DNA of 6,919 nt from an uncultured bacterium. Its GTDB lineage: Bacteria; Actinomycetota; Coriobacteriia; Coriobacteriales; Coriobacteriaceae. Below are positions 1 through 5,824 of this stretch, in pieces (within the stretch, counting starts at the first letter, position 1; the number at the start of each line of letters is the position of its first letter). Below the pieces are notes generated by a model. The model saw only the letters and a program-made list of their open reading frames with translations. It made no database searches and had not been told where the DNA came from. Made by a program: the position numbers and the translations under genes. The stretch is from the NCBI GenBank assembly GCA_905215115.1, contig CAJMOP010000107.1:1-6919 (forward strand), given 5' to 3'.

Positions 1-1749
1 GCTCACACCGCGCGCGACCAGCAGCGCCTCGCCCGAGGCCTTCTTCTGGTCCAGAGCGGCACGACCGGCACGCTCAAGCGCGGACGCATCGTCGAACAGC
101 ATCGCATCGATATCGCCGGCGAGCAATTGCTCAACCAGGCCCTCAAGCTCACGCGGGGCCTCGAGCACGTCGCCCAGACGACCCGAGACATCGTCGCCCA
201 GCGCACCCATCAGACGGCTCACCAGCGGCGAGCTGTCAGCCATGCGGGCATCGAGCTTCTTTTGGCTGGCAAGCTCCGAGCGCACCTCGGACAGTTTGTT
301 GCGCGCCTCGCTCTCGCGGACACGCAGGTCCTTCAGGGCTGCACGGGCGACCTCGGTAGCCTCGCGAGCATCAATCTGGGCTTGACGGGCCTGATCAAGT
401 GCACTGTCGAGCTCCTCGGCGCGGTCGCGACGGCTCTCGAGTGAGGCCATGACTTCCTCGAGCTGCTCGTCGATCTGCTCCAGGCGTGAGGCGTACATGT
501 TGTCCTCGACCTCGGCGTTGCTCAGCGAGTCCTTCACCTTGGCGAGTTCGAGCGCCGCGTTATCGGCCACACGCTGCACATCGCGTTGCTCACGCGTAAG
601 CTGCGAAATCTGATTGTCGAGCGCCACGCGCCGCTCGTGGAGCTGAGCGGCGGCAGGACCAGCGGCGTCAACGTCCTCCTGGGCCTGCATGTGCGCGCCG
701 GTCACTTCCTCAAGCTGCGCACGCGCGTCCTCGAGCTCCTCTACCACGCGACGACGCTGATGCTCGGAGCTCGAGATCTGGCCGCGCATGTCGGACAGGC
801 GCGACACCATGTTGTGGCCCTTTTCCTCGAGCAGGCGCATATCGGAGTTAATGCGGCCGACCACGTCTTGCATATGGCGGCGCTGCTCGCCCAGATCGCC
901 CACAAACAGGCCCTTTTCCTCGAGCATGACCTGGAGCTTCTCGAGCTCGCGTTCCTTTTCGCCCAAGCGGTACTGCGCAAGCTCCAGCTCGGCGGCACCT
1001 TCCTTGGAGCGGCTCTCCAAGTCGTTCCACTGCGACTGCAGCGAACGCAGCTCGTCGACGGCTAGCATCTGCGTAAGCTCGTTCGCGCGCGAGGACAGCT
1101 CTTTGTACTTGCGCGCACGATCGACCTGACGCTCCAGAGGTCGCAGCTGACGGGCGATTTCCTTATTGATGTCGCGGGCACGCGTCAGGTGCTCGTCCAT
1201 CGACTTAATCTTTTTGAGCGCACGCTCCTTGCGGCGTTTGTGCTTGGAAATGCCGGCGGCCTCCTCGATGAGGGCGCGGCGCTCCTCGGGGCGGCTCTGC
1301 AAAATGGCGTCGAGCTTGCCCTGGCTGATGATGGAATGCGTATCCTTGCCCAAGCCCGAATCGTGCAGGATGTCCTGAATGTCCATCAGGCGGCACGGAC
1401 TCGAGTTGATGAGGTACTCGCTTTCGCCCGAGCGATACATACGACGGGTGATGGCGACCTCGTCAAAGTCGACGGGCAGCATATGGTCCGAGTTATCGAG
1501 CACCAGCGTGACCTCGGCGACACCCACCGGCTTGCGCGCTGACGAGCCCGAGAAGATGACATCCTCCATGGCCTGGCCGCGCAGCTGCTTGGCGCTCTGC
1601 TCGCCCAGGACCCACAGAATCGAGTCAGAGATGTTCGATTTTCCCGAGCCGTTGGGACCGACGATGACGGTCAGGCCCGGCTCAAACGTCATATGGGCGC
1701 GGTCGGCAAACGACTTGAACCCTTTGAGTGTGAGGGACTTGAGATACAC
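1..1749 (-). CDS. smc: Chromosome segregation SMC protein, N-terminal half (partial)
   Basis: This is the first 583 codons of SMC, the ATPase that with ScpA and ScpB condenses and segregates the chromosome; the gene runs off the left edge. The protein opens MYLKSLTLKGFKSFAD, as usual for SMC. It has a Walker A loop GPNGSGKSN (residues 31-39), an arginine-rich RRMYRSGESEYLIN segment (102-115), a Q-loop ISQGKLDAIL with Gln143, and EEAAGISK (163-169). A long charged coiled coil rich in Leu, Glu, Gln and Arg covers about 170-500. From about 507 (SPLVSRLMGALGDDVSG) the sequence turns globular, marking the start of the hinge. The returning coiled coil, signature motif and Walker B lie outside the window. 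The start is GTG, chosen because it gives the family N-terminus and follows rnc by 10 nt. The only Shine-Dalgarno, GAGGAA, sits unusually close to it, so translation may be coupled to rnc. Identity is certain; the exact hinge boundary is approximate. Confidence 0.97.
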   Translation of the reverse strand, partial: MYLKSLTLKGFKSFADRAHMTFEPGLTVIVGPNGSGKSNISDSILWVLGEQSAKQLRGQAMEDVIFSGSSARKPVGVAEVTLVLDNSDHMLPVDFDEVAITRRMYRSGESEYLINSSPCRLMDIQDILHDSGLGKDTHSIISQGKLDAILQSRPEERRALIEEAAGISKHKRRKERALKKIKSMDEHLTRARDINKEIARQLRPLERQVDRARKYKELSSRANELTQMLAVDELRSLQSQWNDLESRSKEGAAELELAQYRLGEKERELEKLQVMLEEKGLFVGDLGEQRRHMQDVVGRINSDMRLLEEKGHNMVSRLSDMRGQISSSEHQRRRVVEELEDARAQLEEVTGAHMQAQEDVDAAGPAAAQLHERRVALDNQISQLTREQRDVQRVADNAALELAKVKDSLSNAEVEDNMYASRLEQIDEQLEEVMASLESRRDRAEELDSALDQARQAQIDAREATEVARAALKDLRVRESEARNKLSEVRSELASQKKLDARMADSSPLVSRLMGALGDDVSGRLGDVLEAPRELEGLVEQLLAGDIDAMLFDDASALERAGRAALDQKKASGEALLVARGVS

Positions 1750-1759
1750 GGTTCCTCGC

Positions 1760-2485
1760 TTAAACAGGCTTCTTGTTGAGAATCACGCCGTTGGTGGTGT
1801 AGCCCATGCGGTCAAGTGCCTCGAGTGCAGCGGCTCCCTCGGCTTCCTTCTTTGAGGAGCCGGAGCCGCGACCCTGGCGAATACCATCGATCAACACCAC
1901 GGCGGTAAAGGTGGGCGCATGCGCAGGGCCCTCGGAGCCGACCAGCTTGTACGCGGGAGGCTCGTGGCCGTCGGCCTGCACGCACTCCTGCAAATACGAC
2001 TTGGGGTTCGCAGGGTGCTCGGCACGCTCGGATGCCAAATGTGGCTTAAGCGTACGGTGGATAAACTCCGCCGCGGCATCCCAGCCGGCGTCCAGATACA
2101 GCGCGCCCACGAGCGACTCGTAGACGTTCTCGAGCGCCGAGTGCAGGCCGCGCGCGCCGGTACCGGTCTCGGAGGCACCAAAGATGATGATGTCATCGAT
2201 ACCCAGCTCGTGCGACACCTCGGACAGCGTGGCGCCCGAGACAAGGGACACCTTCAGGCGCGTGAGCTTGCCCTCGTCAAACTCCGGATAGGACACAAAC
2301 AGGGAGCGTGCGACAACGGCGCCCAAGATGGAATCACCCAAGAACTCAAGGCGCTCGTAGCTTGCCGAGACTGGCTGGCCTTCGACGGCCGAAGGATGCG
2401 TAAGGGCCGCGCGCAGCAGCACCTTGTCATTGAACTCGTGGCCCAGAATCTCCTGGGCACGCGTAAGTCGTTCAGACAAAGCCAA
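1760..2485 (-). CDS. rnc: Ribonuclease III
   Basis: RNase III (241 aa, normal length) cuts double-stranded RNA in rRNA precursors and mRNAs. The nuclease domain (about 8-150) has the signature ERLEFLGDSIL (44-54), giving the acidic residues Glu44, Glu47 and Asp51, and a second block ENVYESLVGALYLD (119-132) with the catalytic Glu123. The position that is Asp114 in the E. coli enzyme is Asn120 here. A double-stranded-RNA-binding domain follows from NPKSYLQE (160-167) to about 228, with the basic SGSSKKEAE patch (208-216). The start is TTG: the upstream in-frame codons are GTC and then the acpP stop TAG, so no earlier start is possible. A second TTG two codons later is the only close rival. The Shine-Dalgarno GGGAGG lies inside the end of acpP, about 8 nt from the TTG, which suggests coupled translation. 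Neighbours acpP and smc are conserved companions. Confidence 0.97.
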   Translation of the reverse strand: MALSERLTRAQEILGHEFNDKVLLRAALTHPSAVEGQPVSASYERLEFLGDSILGAVVARSLFVSYPEFDEGKLTRLKVSLVSGATLSEVSHELGIDDIIIFGASETGTGARGLHSALENVYESLVGALYLDAGWDAAAEFIHRTLKPHLASERAEHPANPKSYLQECVQADGHEPPAYKLVGSEGPAHAPTFTAVVLIDGIRQGRGSGSSKKEAEGAAALEALDRMGYTTNGVILNKKPV

Positions 2486-2488
2486 GAC

Positions 2489-2731
2489 CTAGGCCTCCCT
2501 GGCGTTTTCAATCGCGTCGACGGCGTCGGCGACAGAGTTGAGCGAGAGCAGAGTCTCGTCATCGATCTCGAGGTTGAACTCGTCCTCGATAGCCGTAACC
2601 AGCTGCAGGCGCTCGAGCGAGTTGGCATCGAGATCGTCAAAGGTGGTCTCATCGCTAATTTCGGCAACATCGACGCCCAGAACGTCAGCAGCGACCTCGG
2701 CGATCTTGTCGAAGATTTCGGAGCGGTCCAT
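2489..2731 (-). CDS. acpP: Acyl carrier protein
   Basis: This is a small acidic carrier protein (80 aa) that holds growing fatty acyl chains on 4'-phosphopantetheine for the type II fatty acid synthase and donates them to PlsX. The fold is evident: helix I (MDRSEIFDKIAEVAADVLGV), a loop with the modification site DLDANSLERLQLV, then EDEFNLEIDDE and a closing helix. The attachment residue should be Ser38. Most ACPs have Asp-Ser-Leu there; this one has Asn37-Ser38-Leu39. I chose the ATG at 2731 because it gives the normal ACP start and an AGAGGA Shine-Dalgarno sits 6 nt upstream. An ATG five codons earlier (MRGSAMDRS) overlaps that ribosome site and is less likely. It lies between plsX and rnc, and its last codons contain the rnc ribosome site. 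Identity as an ACP is firm; whether it is the main fatty-acid ACP of the cell cannot be told from this window. Confidence 0.95.
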   Translation of the reverse strand: MDRSEIFDKIAEVAADVLGVDVAEISDETTFDDLDANSLERLQLVTAIEDEFNLEIDDETLLSLNSVADAVDAIENAREA

Positions 2732-2760
2732 AGCGCTTCCTCTCATAGTGCATGAATACC

Positions 2761-2789
2761 AAAAGAATGGTACCGCCCGGGCGGTACCA
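2761..2789 (-). terminator. Perfect palindrome plus T-rich tract: terminator or attenuator before acpP
   Basis: Positions 2768-2789 form a perfect 22-bp palindrome with half-site TGGTACCGCCC and centre CCCGGG. Read on the minus strand it folds as a 9-bp stem with a CCGG loop and is followed at once by TTCTTTT (2767-2761). This has the shape of an intrinsic terminator between plsX and acpP. The tract is only moderately T-rich, and full termination here would require acpP, rnc and smc to have another promoter, yet fewer than 40 nt separate it from the acpP start. Partial termination, a stabilising or processing hairpin, or a dyad operator are alternatives. The palindrome is directly seen; its role is inferred. 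Confidence 0.55.
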
Positions 2790-2802
2790 AGACACGGTTC
2801 TG

Positions 2803-2808
2803 ATTCTA
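2803..2808 (-). promoter_or_regulatory. Possible -10 element for acpP
   Basis: The minus strand reads TAGAAT here, a 5/6 match to the sigma-70-type -10 consensus, in the 124-nt plsX-acpP gap. No good -35 hexamer is found 16-18 nt upstream and there is no extended -10 TG. If used, the transcript would begin with the palindrome at 2768-2789 in its leader. Weak support. Confidence 0.2.
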
Positions 2809-2855
2809 CCCCACGAAGCAGGCCGCGAGGCACATAACAGCGCTCTAACTCGCTC

Positions 2856-3875
2856 TTACAAAACGATGCCGTCCATGGAGTTGGCGACATTCTCGACCAG
2901 CCCGGCGCGCACGGCTTCGGCCGCCGCAAGCGTACCGTTTTTAACAGCTTCGACCGAGGTGGCGCCATGGCCGATCAGAACCACGCCGCGCAGGCCCAAA
3001 AGAATCGCGCCGCCCTTGGCGTCGCCAGAGAGCTTGGCCTTTATCTCACGCATCTGCTTTTTAATGAGCAGCGCGGCGATCTTGGTGCCAAGCGAAGACA
3101 TAAAGACGCCCTTGAGCTCCTGCAACAAAAACTTGGCAGCGCCCTCGGTGGCCTTGAGCGCAATGTTGCCCGACATGCCGTCGGCGACCACGACGTCAAA
3201 ATTGCCCGACGTAAGATCGGTGCCTTCGCAGTTACCCACAAAGCCGGGAACGGCGGCTTTCATGGCCGGGAAGCAGGCCTTGGTAAAGTTGGAGCCCTTC
3301 TCGTCCTCGGTGCCATTGGCAAGCAAGCCCACGCGAGGATGCTCGATGCCCAGGACAACGCGGGCATAAGCGCTACCCATCTGGGCAAAACGCACCATGT
3401 CGTCCACCTCGACATCGGGGTTGGCGCCCATGTCGCACAGCACCGTCAGGCCGCCGGCACGATTGGGCAGCGCATTGGTCAAACAGGGGCGCACCGGCTG
3501 CTTCTTGCCTTCGGCCATATATCTAAACGGTGTGACGTAGGCGGTCGCGGCAGCGGTCATGGCGCCGGTGGAGCCGGCGGAGAAAAACGCGTCCGCGTTG
3601 CCCTTTTTGATGGCGCGGCAGGCAAGCACGATCGAGGACTTGCGCTTGGTCATCACGGCGCGAATGGGATCGTCATCCATGGCGATAATGTCAGGGGCTT
3701 CCAGAGCCTCCACACGTGCATGGGCCGCGGCAAAGAGATTGACGATTTCGGCGGGACCGACTGCCAGGACCTCGATATCGGGATCGGCGGCAAGTGCAGC
3801 CTCGATACCATCGAGAACAACCTGAGGTTTCTCGTCTCCGCCCACAACGTCTACACAAACGCGAACGTTACTCAT
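2856..3875 (-). CDS. plsX: Phosphate acyltransferase PlsX
   Basis: PlsX makes acyl-phosphate from acyl-ACP and inorganic phosphate, the first step of the PlsX/PlsY route to phosphatidic acid; it is a peripheral membrane protein. At 339 aa it has the usual length. Family blocks in order: VCVDVVGGDEKP near the N-terminus (most members read DAMGGD), FFSAGSTGAMTA (97-108), LCDMGANPD (146-154), LLANGTEDEKGS (184-195), VADGMSGNIALKATEG (230-245) and GGAILLGLRGVVLIGHGAT (278-296). I chose the ATG at 3875 over the in-frame ATG at 3881 because AAGGAG is 7 nt from the former and only 1 nt from the latter. It is followed by acpP, its substrate carrier. A terminator-like hairpin ends 17 nt before its start, leaving no room for a promoter between, so expression depends on transcription passing that hairpin. 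Confidence 0.97.
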   Translation of the reverse strand: MSNVRVCVDVVGGDEKPQVVLDGIEAALAADPDIEVLAVGPAEIVNLFAAAHARVEALEAPDIIAMDDDPIRAVMTKRKSSIVLACRAIKKGNADAFFSAGSTGAMTAAATAYVTPFRYMAEGKKQPVRPCLTNALPNRAGGLTVLCDMGANPDVEVDDMVRFAQMGSAYARVVLGIEHPRVGLLANGTEDEKGSNFTKACFPAMKAAVPGFVGNCEGTDLTSGNFDVVVADGMSGNIALKATEGAAKFLLQELKGVFMSSLGTKIAALLIKKQMREIKAKLSGDAKGGAILLGLRGVVLIGHGATSVEAVKNGTLAAAEAVRAGLVENVANSMDGIVL

Positions 3876-3892
3876 ATACATACTCCTTATAC

Positions 3893-3922
3893 AAAAATGG
3901 CCGACTCATTGAGCCGGCCATT
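3893..3922 (-). terminator. Intrinsic terminator or attenuator between rpmF and plsX
   Basis: On the minus strand the arms AATGGCCGGCTCA and TGAGTCGGCCATT pair along nearly their whole length with a single G-T wobble. The run TTTTT follows directly (3897-3893). This is a textbook intrinsic terminator shape, placed 40 nt after the rpmF stop. It would close the rpmF transcript, but the plsX start is only 17 nt beyond the T-tract, so it may equally act as an attenuator in the plsX leader. The structure is directly visible; how well it terminates is unknown. Confidence 0.75.
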
Positions 3923-3925
3923 GTG

Positions 3926-3939
3926 GTTCCATTTGGAAC
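3926..3939 (-). other. Small stem-loop ahead of the rpmF-plsX terminator
   Basis: GTTCC and GGAAC form a perfect 5-bp inverted repeat around a 4-nt AAAT loop, 3 nt upstream of the larger terminator-like hairpin. It could be part of a leader structure or chance. It does not overlap the larger hairpin, so it is not an evident antiterminator. Confidence 0.35.
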
Positions 3940-3953
3940 GGCATCGCATCCAG

Positions 3954-3959
3954 AGTATA
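3954..3959 (-). promoter_or_regulatory. Possible -10 element for plsX
   Basis: The minus strand reads TATACT, a 5/6 match to the -10 consensus, just after the rpmF stop codon. No convincing -35 lies at 16-18 nt upstream. It is the best promoter candidate that could serve plsX independently of rpmF; the resulting leader would carry both hairpins described above. Confidence 0.25.
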
Positions 3960-3960
3960 C

Positions 3961-3975
3961 CGTTACTCGGTAACG
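3961..3975 (-). repeat. Short inverted repeat over the rpmF stop codon
   Basis: CGTTAC and GTAACG are perfect 6-nt arms around a 3-nt loop, spanning the last codons and the TAA of rpmF. There is no T-tract after it on either strand, so it is not a terminator by itself. It may be chance or a 3'-end stabilising stem. Confidence 0.3.
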
Positions 3976-4142
3976 ATAACCTCGCGGTCCTTGTAGAAAC
4001 CGCAGCTGGGGCACACGTGGTGCGGAAGCTTGACAGCGCCGCAACGGGGGCACGTGGACTGAGCCGCAGCCGAGATCTTCATGTTGGCGGAACGACGGGT
4101 GTGAGTGCGGATACGACCCTGCTTTTGTTTAGGTACGGGCAT
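3963..4142 (-). CDS. rpmF: 50S ribosomal protein L32
   Basis: L32 is a small zinc-binding protein of the large ribosomal subunit. The 59-aa product begins MPVPKQKQGRIRTHTRRSAN, the usual L32 start (more often PKRR/PKKK), and carries a complete zinc ribbon of two CxxC pairs: CPRC (31-34) and CPSC (44-47). Because all four cysteines are kept, this is the zinc-containing form. The start ATG at 4142 follows AAGGAAGG by 5 nt. It lies 64 nt after the DUF177 gene, the pairing (yceD-rpmF) seen in a wide range of bacteria. A terminator-like hairpin follows 40 nt downstream. The gene is too short to stand out in simple ORF scans but its identity is clear. Confidence 0.97.
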   Translation of the reverse strand: MPVPKQKQGRIRTHTRRSANMKISAAAQSTCPRCGAVKLPHHVCPSCGFYKDREVIVTE

Positions 4143-4206
4143 AGTGACCTTCCTTATGAACTATCCAGTGTGGCGATTACGCGCAAGTAGCGATACTACC
4201 ACAGTT

Positions 4207-4761
4207 TTACTCGTCGAGCTTGAGATTCTTCAATGCTGCAAATGGATTTTCCGTGGCAGCGGCCCATTCTGCCTCTGCCTGGGCGGCGCAATCGCATTGC
4301 TCGACGTTGAGATTGCAACCGCAAGTGGGGCACAGGCCGCGGCAATCGGGCTTGCACAGAACGACAAACGGCGTGTCCATGACGACCGCGTCATTGATGG
4401 GCTCACCCAGATCGACGATGCGGTCCTCACCCAGGAGCTCGTAGCCGTCCACGTAGGCCTCGGGATCCTCGGGCTCCTCGAAGAGGTAGAACTCCTCGAT
4501 CTCGCCGGCGATATCAAACGAGGCAGGCTCCAGGCAACGGTCGCACTCGCCGGTGGCGTGCGCGCGGACCATGCCCGTGAGCAAGACACCGGTACCGGCA
4601 TTGGTAAAGACAACGTCGTAGTCGATGCCGTCCTGTAGCTGGTACTCCTTCTCACCCACTGTGTAGGTGGCAACATCGACCTTGCCGGTCAGCGGATACG
4701 AATCACCAGGAAACTCGAGCTGCTCAGAAAGATCGACGGTAACGCTCGGGAACTCAGCCAT
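4207..4761 (-). CDS. yceD: DUF177 (YceD-type) protein
   Basis: This 184-aa protein belongs to the DUF177/YceD family, regularly encoded just upstream of rpmF and linked in bacteria and plastids to 23S rRNA accumulation or large-subunit assembly; the molecular action is not well defined. Family marks visible here are GECDRCLEP (71-79), a strongly acidic middle (EEIEEFYLFEEPEDPEA, about 88-102), LCKPDCRGLCPTCGCNLN (135-152) with a Cys cluster at 136, 140, 145, 148, 150, 156 and 158, and a C-terminal NPFAALKNLKLDE. The Cys pairs 73/76 and 145/148 look able to bind a metal. The ATG overlaps the TAA of the upstream coiled-coil gene by one base (TAATG), and there is no strong Shine-Dalgarno, so coupled translation is likely. 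A GTG two codons earlier is an alternative start. Family assignment is firm, function less so. Confidence 0.92.
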   Translation of the reverse strand: MAEFPSVTVDLSEQLEFPGDSYPLTGKVDVATYTVGEKEYQLQDGIDYDVVFTNAGTGVLLTGMVRAHATGECDRCLEPASFDIAGEIEEFYLFEEPEDPEAYVDGYELLGEDRIVDLGEPINDAVVMDTPFVVLCKPDCRGLCPTCGCNLNVEQCDCAAQAEAEWAAATENPFAALKNLKLDE

Positions 4762-5258
4762 TACCACTGACCATTCTGTTGGGCGGCACCCTCGTTGAGC
4801 TGCTGACGGCAACGGGTAACGGTGCCGGTCAGGCTCTTGAGGTTCTCCTCCAGGTGCGTAAAGACCTGCTCTGCGTAGTCCTCGGCAGCATAACGCGTCT
4901 CGCGCTCGTACTGCTGGGCACGATCGCGGATGTCGTCGGCCTGCTGCTGTGCCAAGCGGACGATCTCCTGCTCACCCGCAATGGTGAGGGCCTGCTGCTG
5001 AGCGTCGGCGATGATGGAATCGGCCTGAGCGGCGGCGGAAGCCATAAGCTCCTCGCGCTCCTTAAGGATACGGCGGGACTTCTGCCACTCCTCGGGATAG
5101 CTCATGCGGATCTCGTCGAGGATGTTGAAGAACACGTCGGCGTCGATGACCTTGAACTGAGCGTTCTTGCCGAAAGGCGGCTTGGCTTCCTCGATCAGCC
5201 CTTCGAGCTCATCGACCAAGCTGACGATCCTATCGCCAGGAAAATTCTCGCCCGGCAT
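4761..5258 (-). CDS. SepIVA/DivIVA-like coiled-coil protein
   Basis: This soluble 165-aa protein has no signal peptide or membrane segment. It has a short N-terminal module (about 10-56: RIVSLVDELEGLIEEAK, then VIDADVFFNILDEIRMSYPEE), a coiled coil (about 57-125) with Ala/Gln-rich repeats (AQQQA twice, AQQYE), and a C-terminal helix FTHLEENLKSLTGTVTRCRQQL (133-154). The layout and several phrases (LxELxxLxEEA, VLxxxDEI, ARD/KERE followed by LM, LxxFEExL then GRxxL/CRQQL) recall mycobacterial SepIVA, a DivIVA-domain protein of septal and envelope growth, which sits at the same locus beside a DUF177 gene. The resemblance is from memory and not aligned. The protein is much shorter than SepIVA because its coiled coil is reduced. 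The start is set by AAAGGAGA 4 nt upstream of ATG 5258; upstream ATGs lack this. General automated labels such as ATPase would rest only on the coiled coil. Confidence 0.8.
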   Translation of the reverse strand: MPGENFPGDRIVSLVDELEGLIEEAKPPFGKNAQFKVIDADVFFNILDEIRMSYPEEWQKSRRILKEREELMASAAAQADSIIADAQQQALTIAGEQEIVRLAQQQADDIRDRAQQYERETRYAAEDYAEQVFTHLEENLKSLTGTVTRCRQQLNEGAAQQNGQW

Positions 5259-5293
5259 CCGGTCTCCTTTCATAGGTAACATATCATCGTGCT

Positions 5294-5322
5294 AGTGTAC
5301 CACATGCCACCAGGCAATAAAA
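5294..5322 (-). promoter_or_regulatory. Weak candidate promoter after coaD
   Basis: In the 68-nt coaD to coiled-coil-gene gap the minus strand reads TGGTACACT, an extended -10 (TGn) with a 4/6 hexamer TACACT at 5299-5294. A T-rich hexamer TTTTAT lies 17 nt upstream (5322-5317) but is a poor -35. The run TTTTTT (5324-5319) right after the coaD stop lacks a good preceding hairpin. This is the only plausible internal promoter between recG and rpmF; support is weak. Confidence 0.25.
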
Positions 5323-5326
5323 AACG

Positions 5327-5824
5327 TCACGAAAAGCGGTGTCTGAGTGCTTCGACCACGTTGGGCGGGACAAACGTCGATACATCGCTGCCGAGCGAGG
5401 CGATCTGGCGAACGACCGAACTCGAGATATAGCCGTACTGCGGCGCACTCATGACAAAGATGGACTCCAGCTCGTTATCCAAGCGATAGTTGAGGTCTGC
5501 CTGCTGCAGCTCGTACTCAAAGTCGGTCATGGCGCGCAGGCCCTTGACCACGGCCCCCGCCCCCTGCTCGCGAGCGAAGTCGACCAAGAGGCCGGTAAAG
5601 GGCAGGACCTCGACGCCGTCGATATCACCGAGCGCCTCACGAGCCAGCGCTACGCGCTCATCCAGCATAAACGTGGTGCCCACACCGTTTTTACCCTGCG
5701 ACTCGGCGACAGCGACGATCACGCTGGGAAAGATGCGGCGGGCGCGGCGGATGACGTCGATATGGCCAAACGTGATGGGATCGAAGGTGCCCGGGACAAT
5801 CACGCGGTTGATAGTGTCATTCAT
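5327..5824 (-). CDS. coaD: Phosphopantetheine adenylyltransferase
   Basis: CoaD joins ATP and 4'-phosphopantetheine to make dephospho-CoA, the next-to-last step of coenzyme A synthesis. The 165-aa product has the nucleotidyltransferase motif PGTFDPITFGH (11-21) with the catalytic His21, a Lys45 in the position of the substrate-binding lysine of E. coli CoaD, KGLRAMTDFEYE (94-105), and YGYISSSVVR (130-139). The loop between Lys45 and DER has about two extra residues compared with E. coli. The start is ATG 5824, with GGAGG 6 nt upstream inside rsmD; the reading frame stays open further upstream, but that stretch lies within rsmD and lacks family features. It overlaps the end of rsmD by 8 nt, the classic rsmD-coaD pair. 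Its pathway product ultimately supplies the prosthetic group of the ACP encoded downstream. Confidence 0.97.
   Translation of the reverse strand: MNDTINRVIVPGTFDPITFGHIDVIRRARRIFPSVIVAVAESQGKNGVGTTFMLDERVALAREALGDIDGVEVLPFTGLLVDFAREQGAGAVVKGLRAMTDFEYELQQADLNYRLDNELESIFVMSAPQYGYISSSVVRQIASLGSDVSTFVPPNVVEALRHRFS

Noticed and set aside
586..1065. Open frames on both strands within the smc coiled-coil region
   Set aside because: The smc frame is continuous through this stretch with typical coiled-coil composition; the others are shadows of repeated Leu-Glu codons (CTCGAG).
1919..2755. A 278-codon open frame on the plus strand opposite rnc and acpP
   Set aside because: It is an antisense shadow of two well-supported genes, with no recognisable motifs.
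2768..2800. T-box riboswitch, because TGGTACCGC resembles the conserved T-box core
   Set aside because: The match is only nine bases, is explained by the palindrome, and the short upstream gap has no room for the specifier stem; acpP is not an amino-acid gene.
2732..2968. Extending acpP upstream in its open frame
   Set aside because: The extension overlaps the end of plsX, covers the palindrome, and adds residues unlike ACP; the ATG at 2731 has its own ribosome site and gives the family N-terminus.
2967..4190. A 407-codon open frame on the plus strand opposite plsX and rpmF
   Set aside because: It runs antisense to two genes with clear family motifs, has no recognisable domain or ribosome site, and is expected from the G+C-rich third codon positions of the real genes.
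4186..4199. Small stem-loop (GTAG/CTAC) in the gap before rpmF
   Set aside because: Only four base pairs, with no T-tract or known L32 leader features; likely chance.
5319..5324. Intrinsic terminator after coaD (run of six T on the minus strand)
   Set aside because: The bases before the run form no strong G+C-rich hairpin; only short, interrupted pairing is possible.
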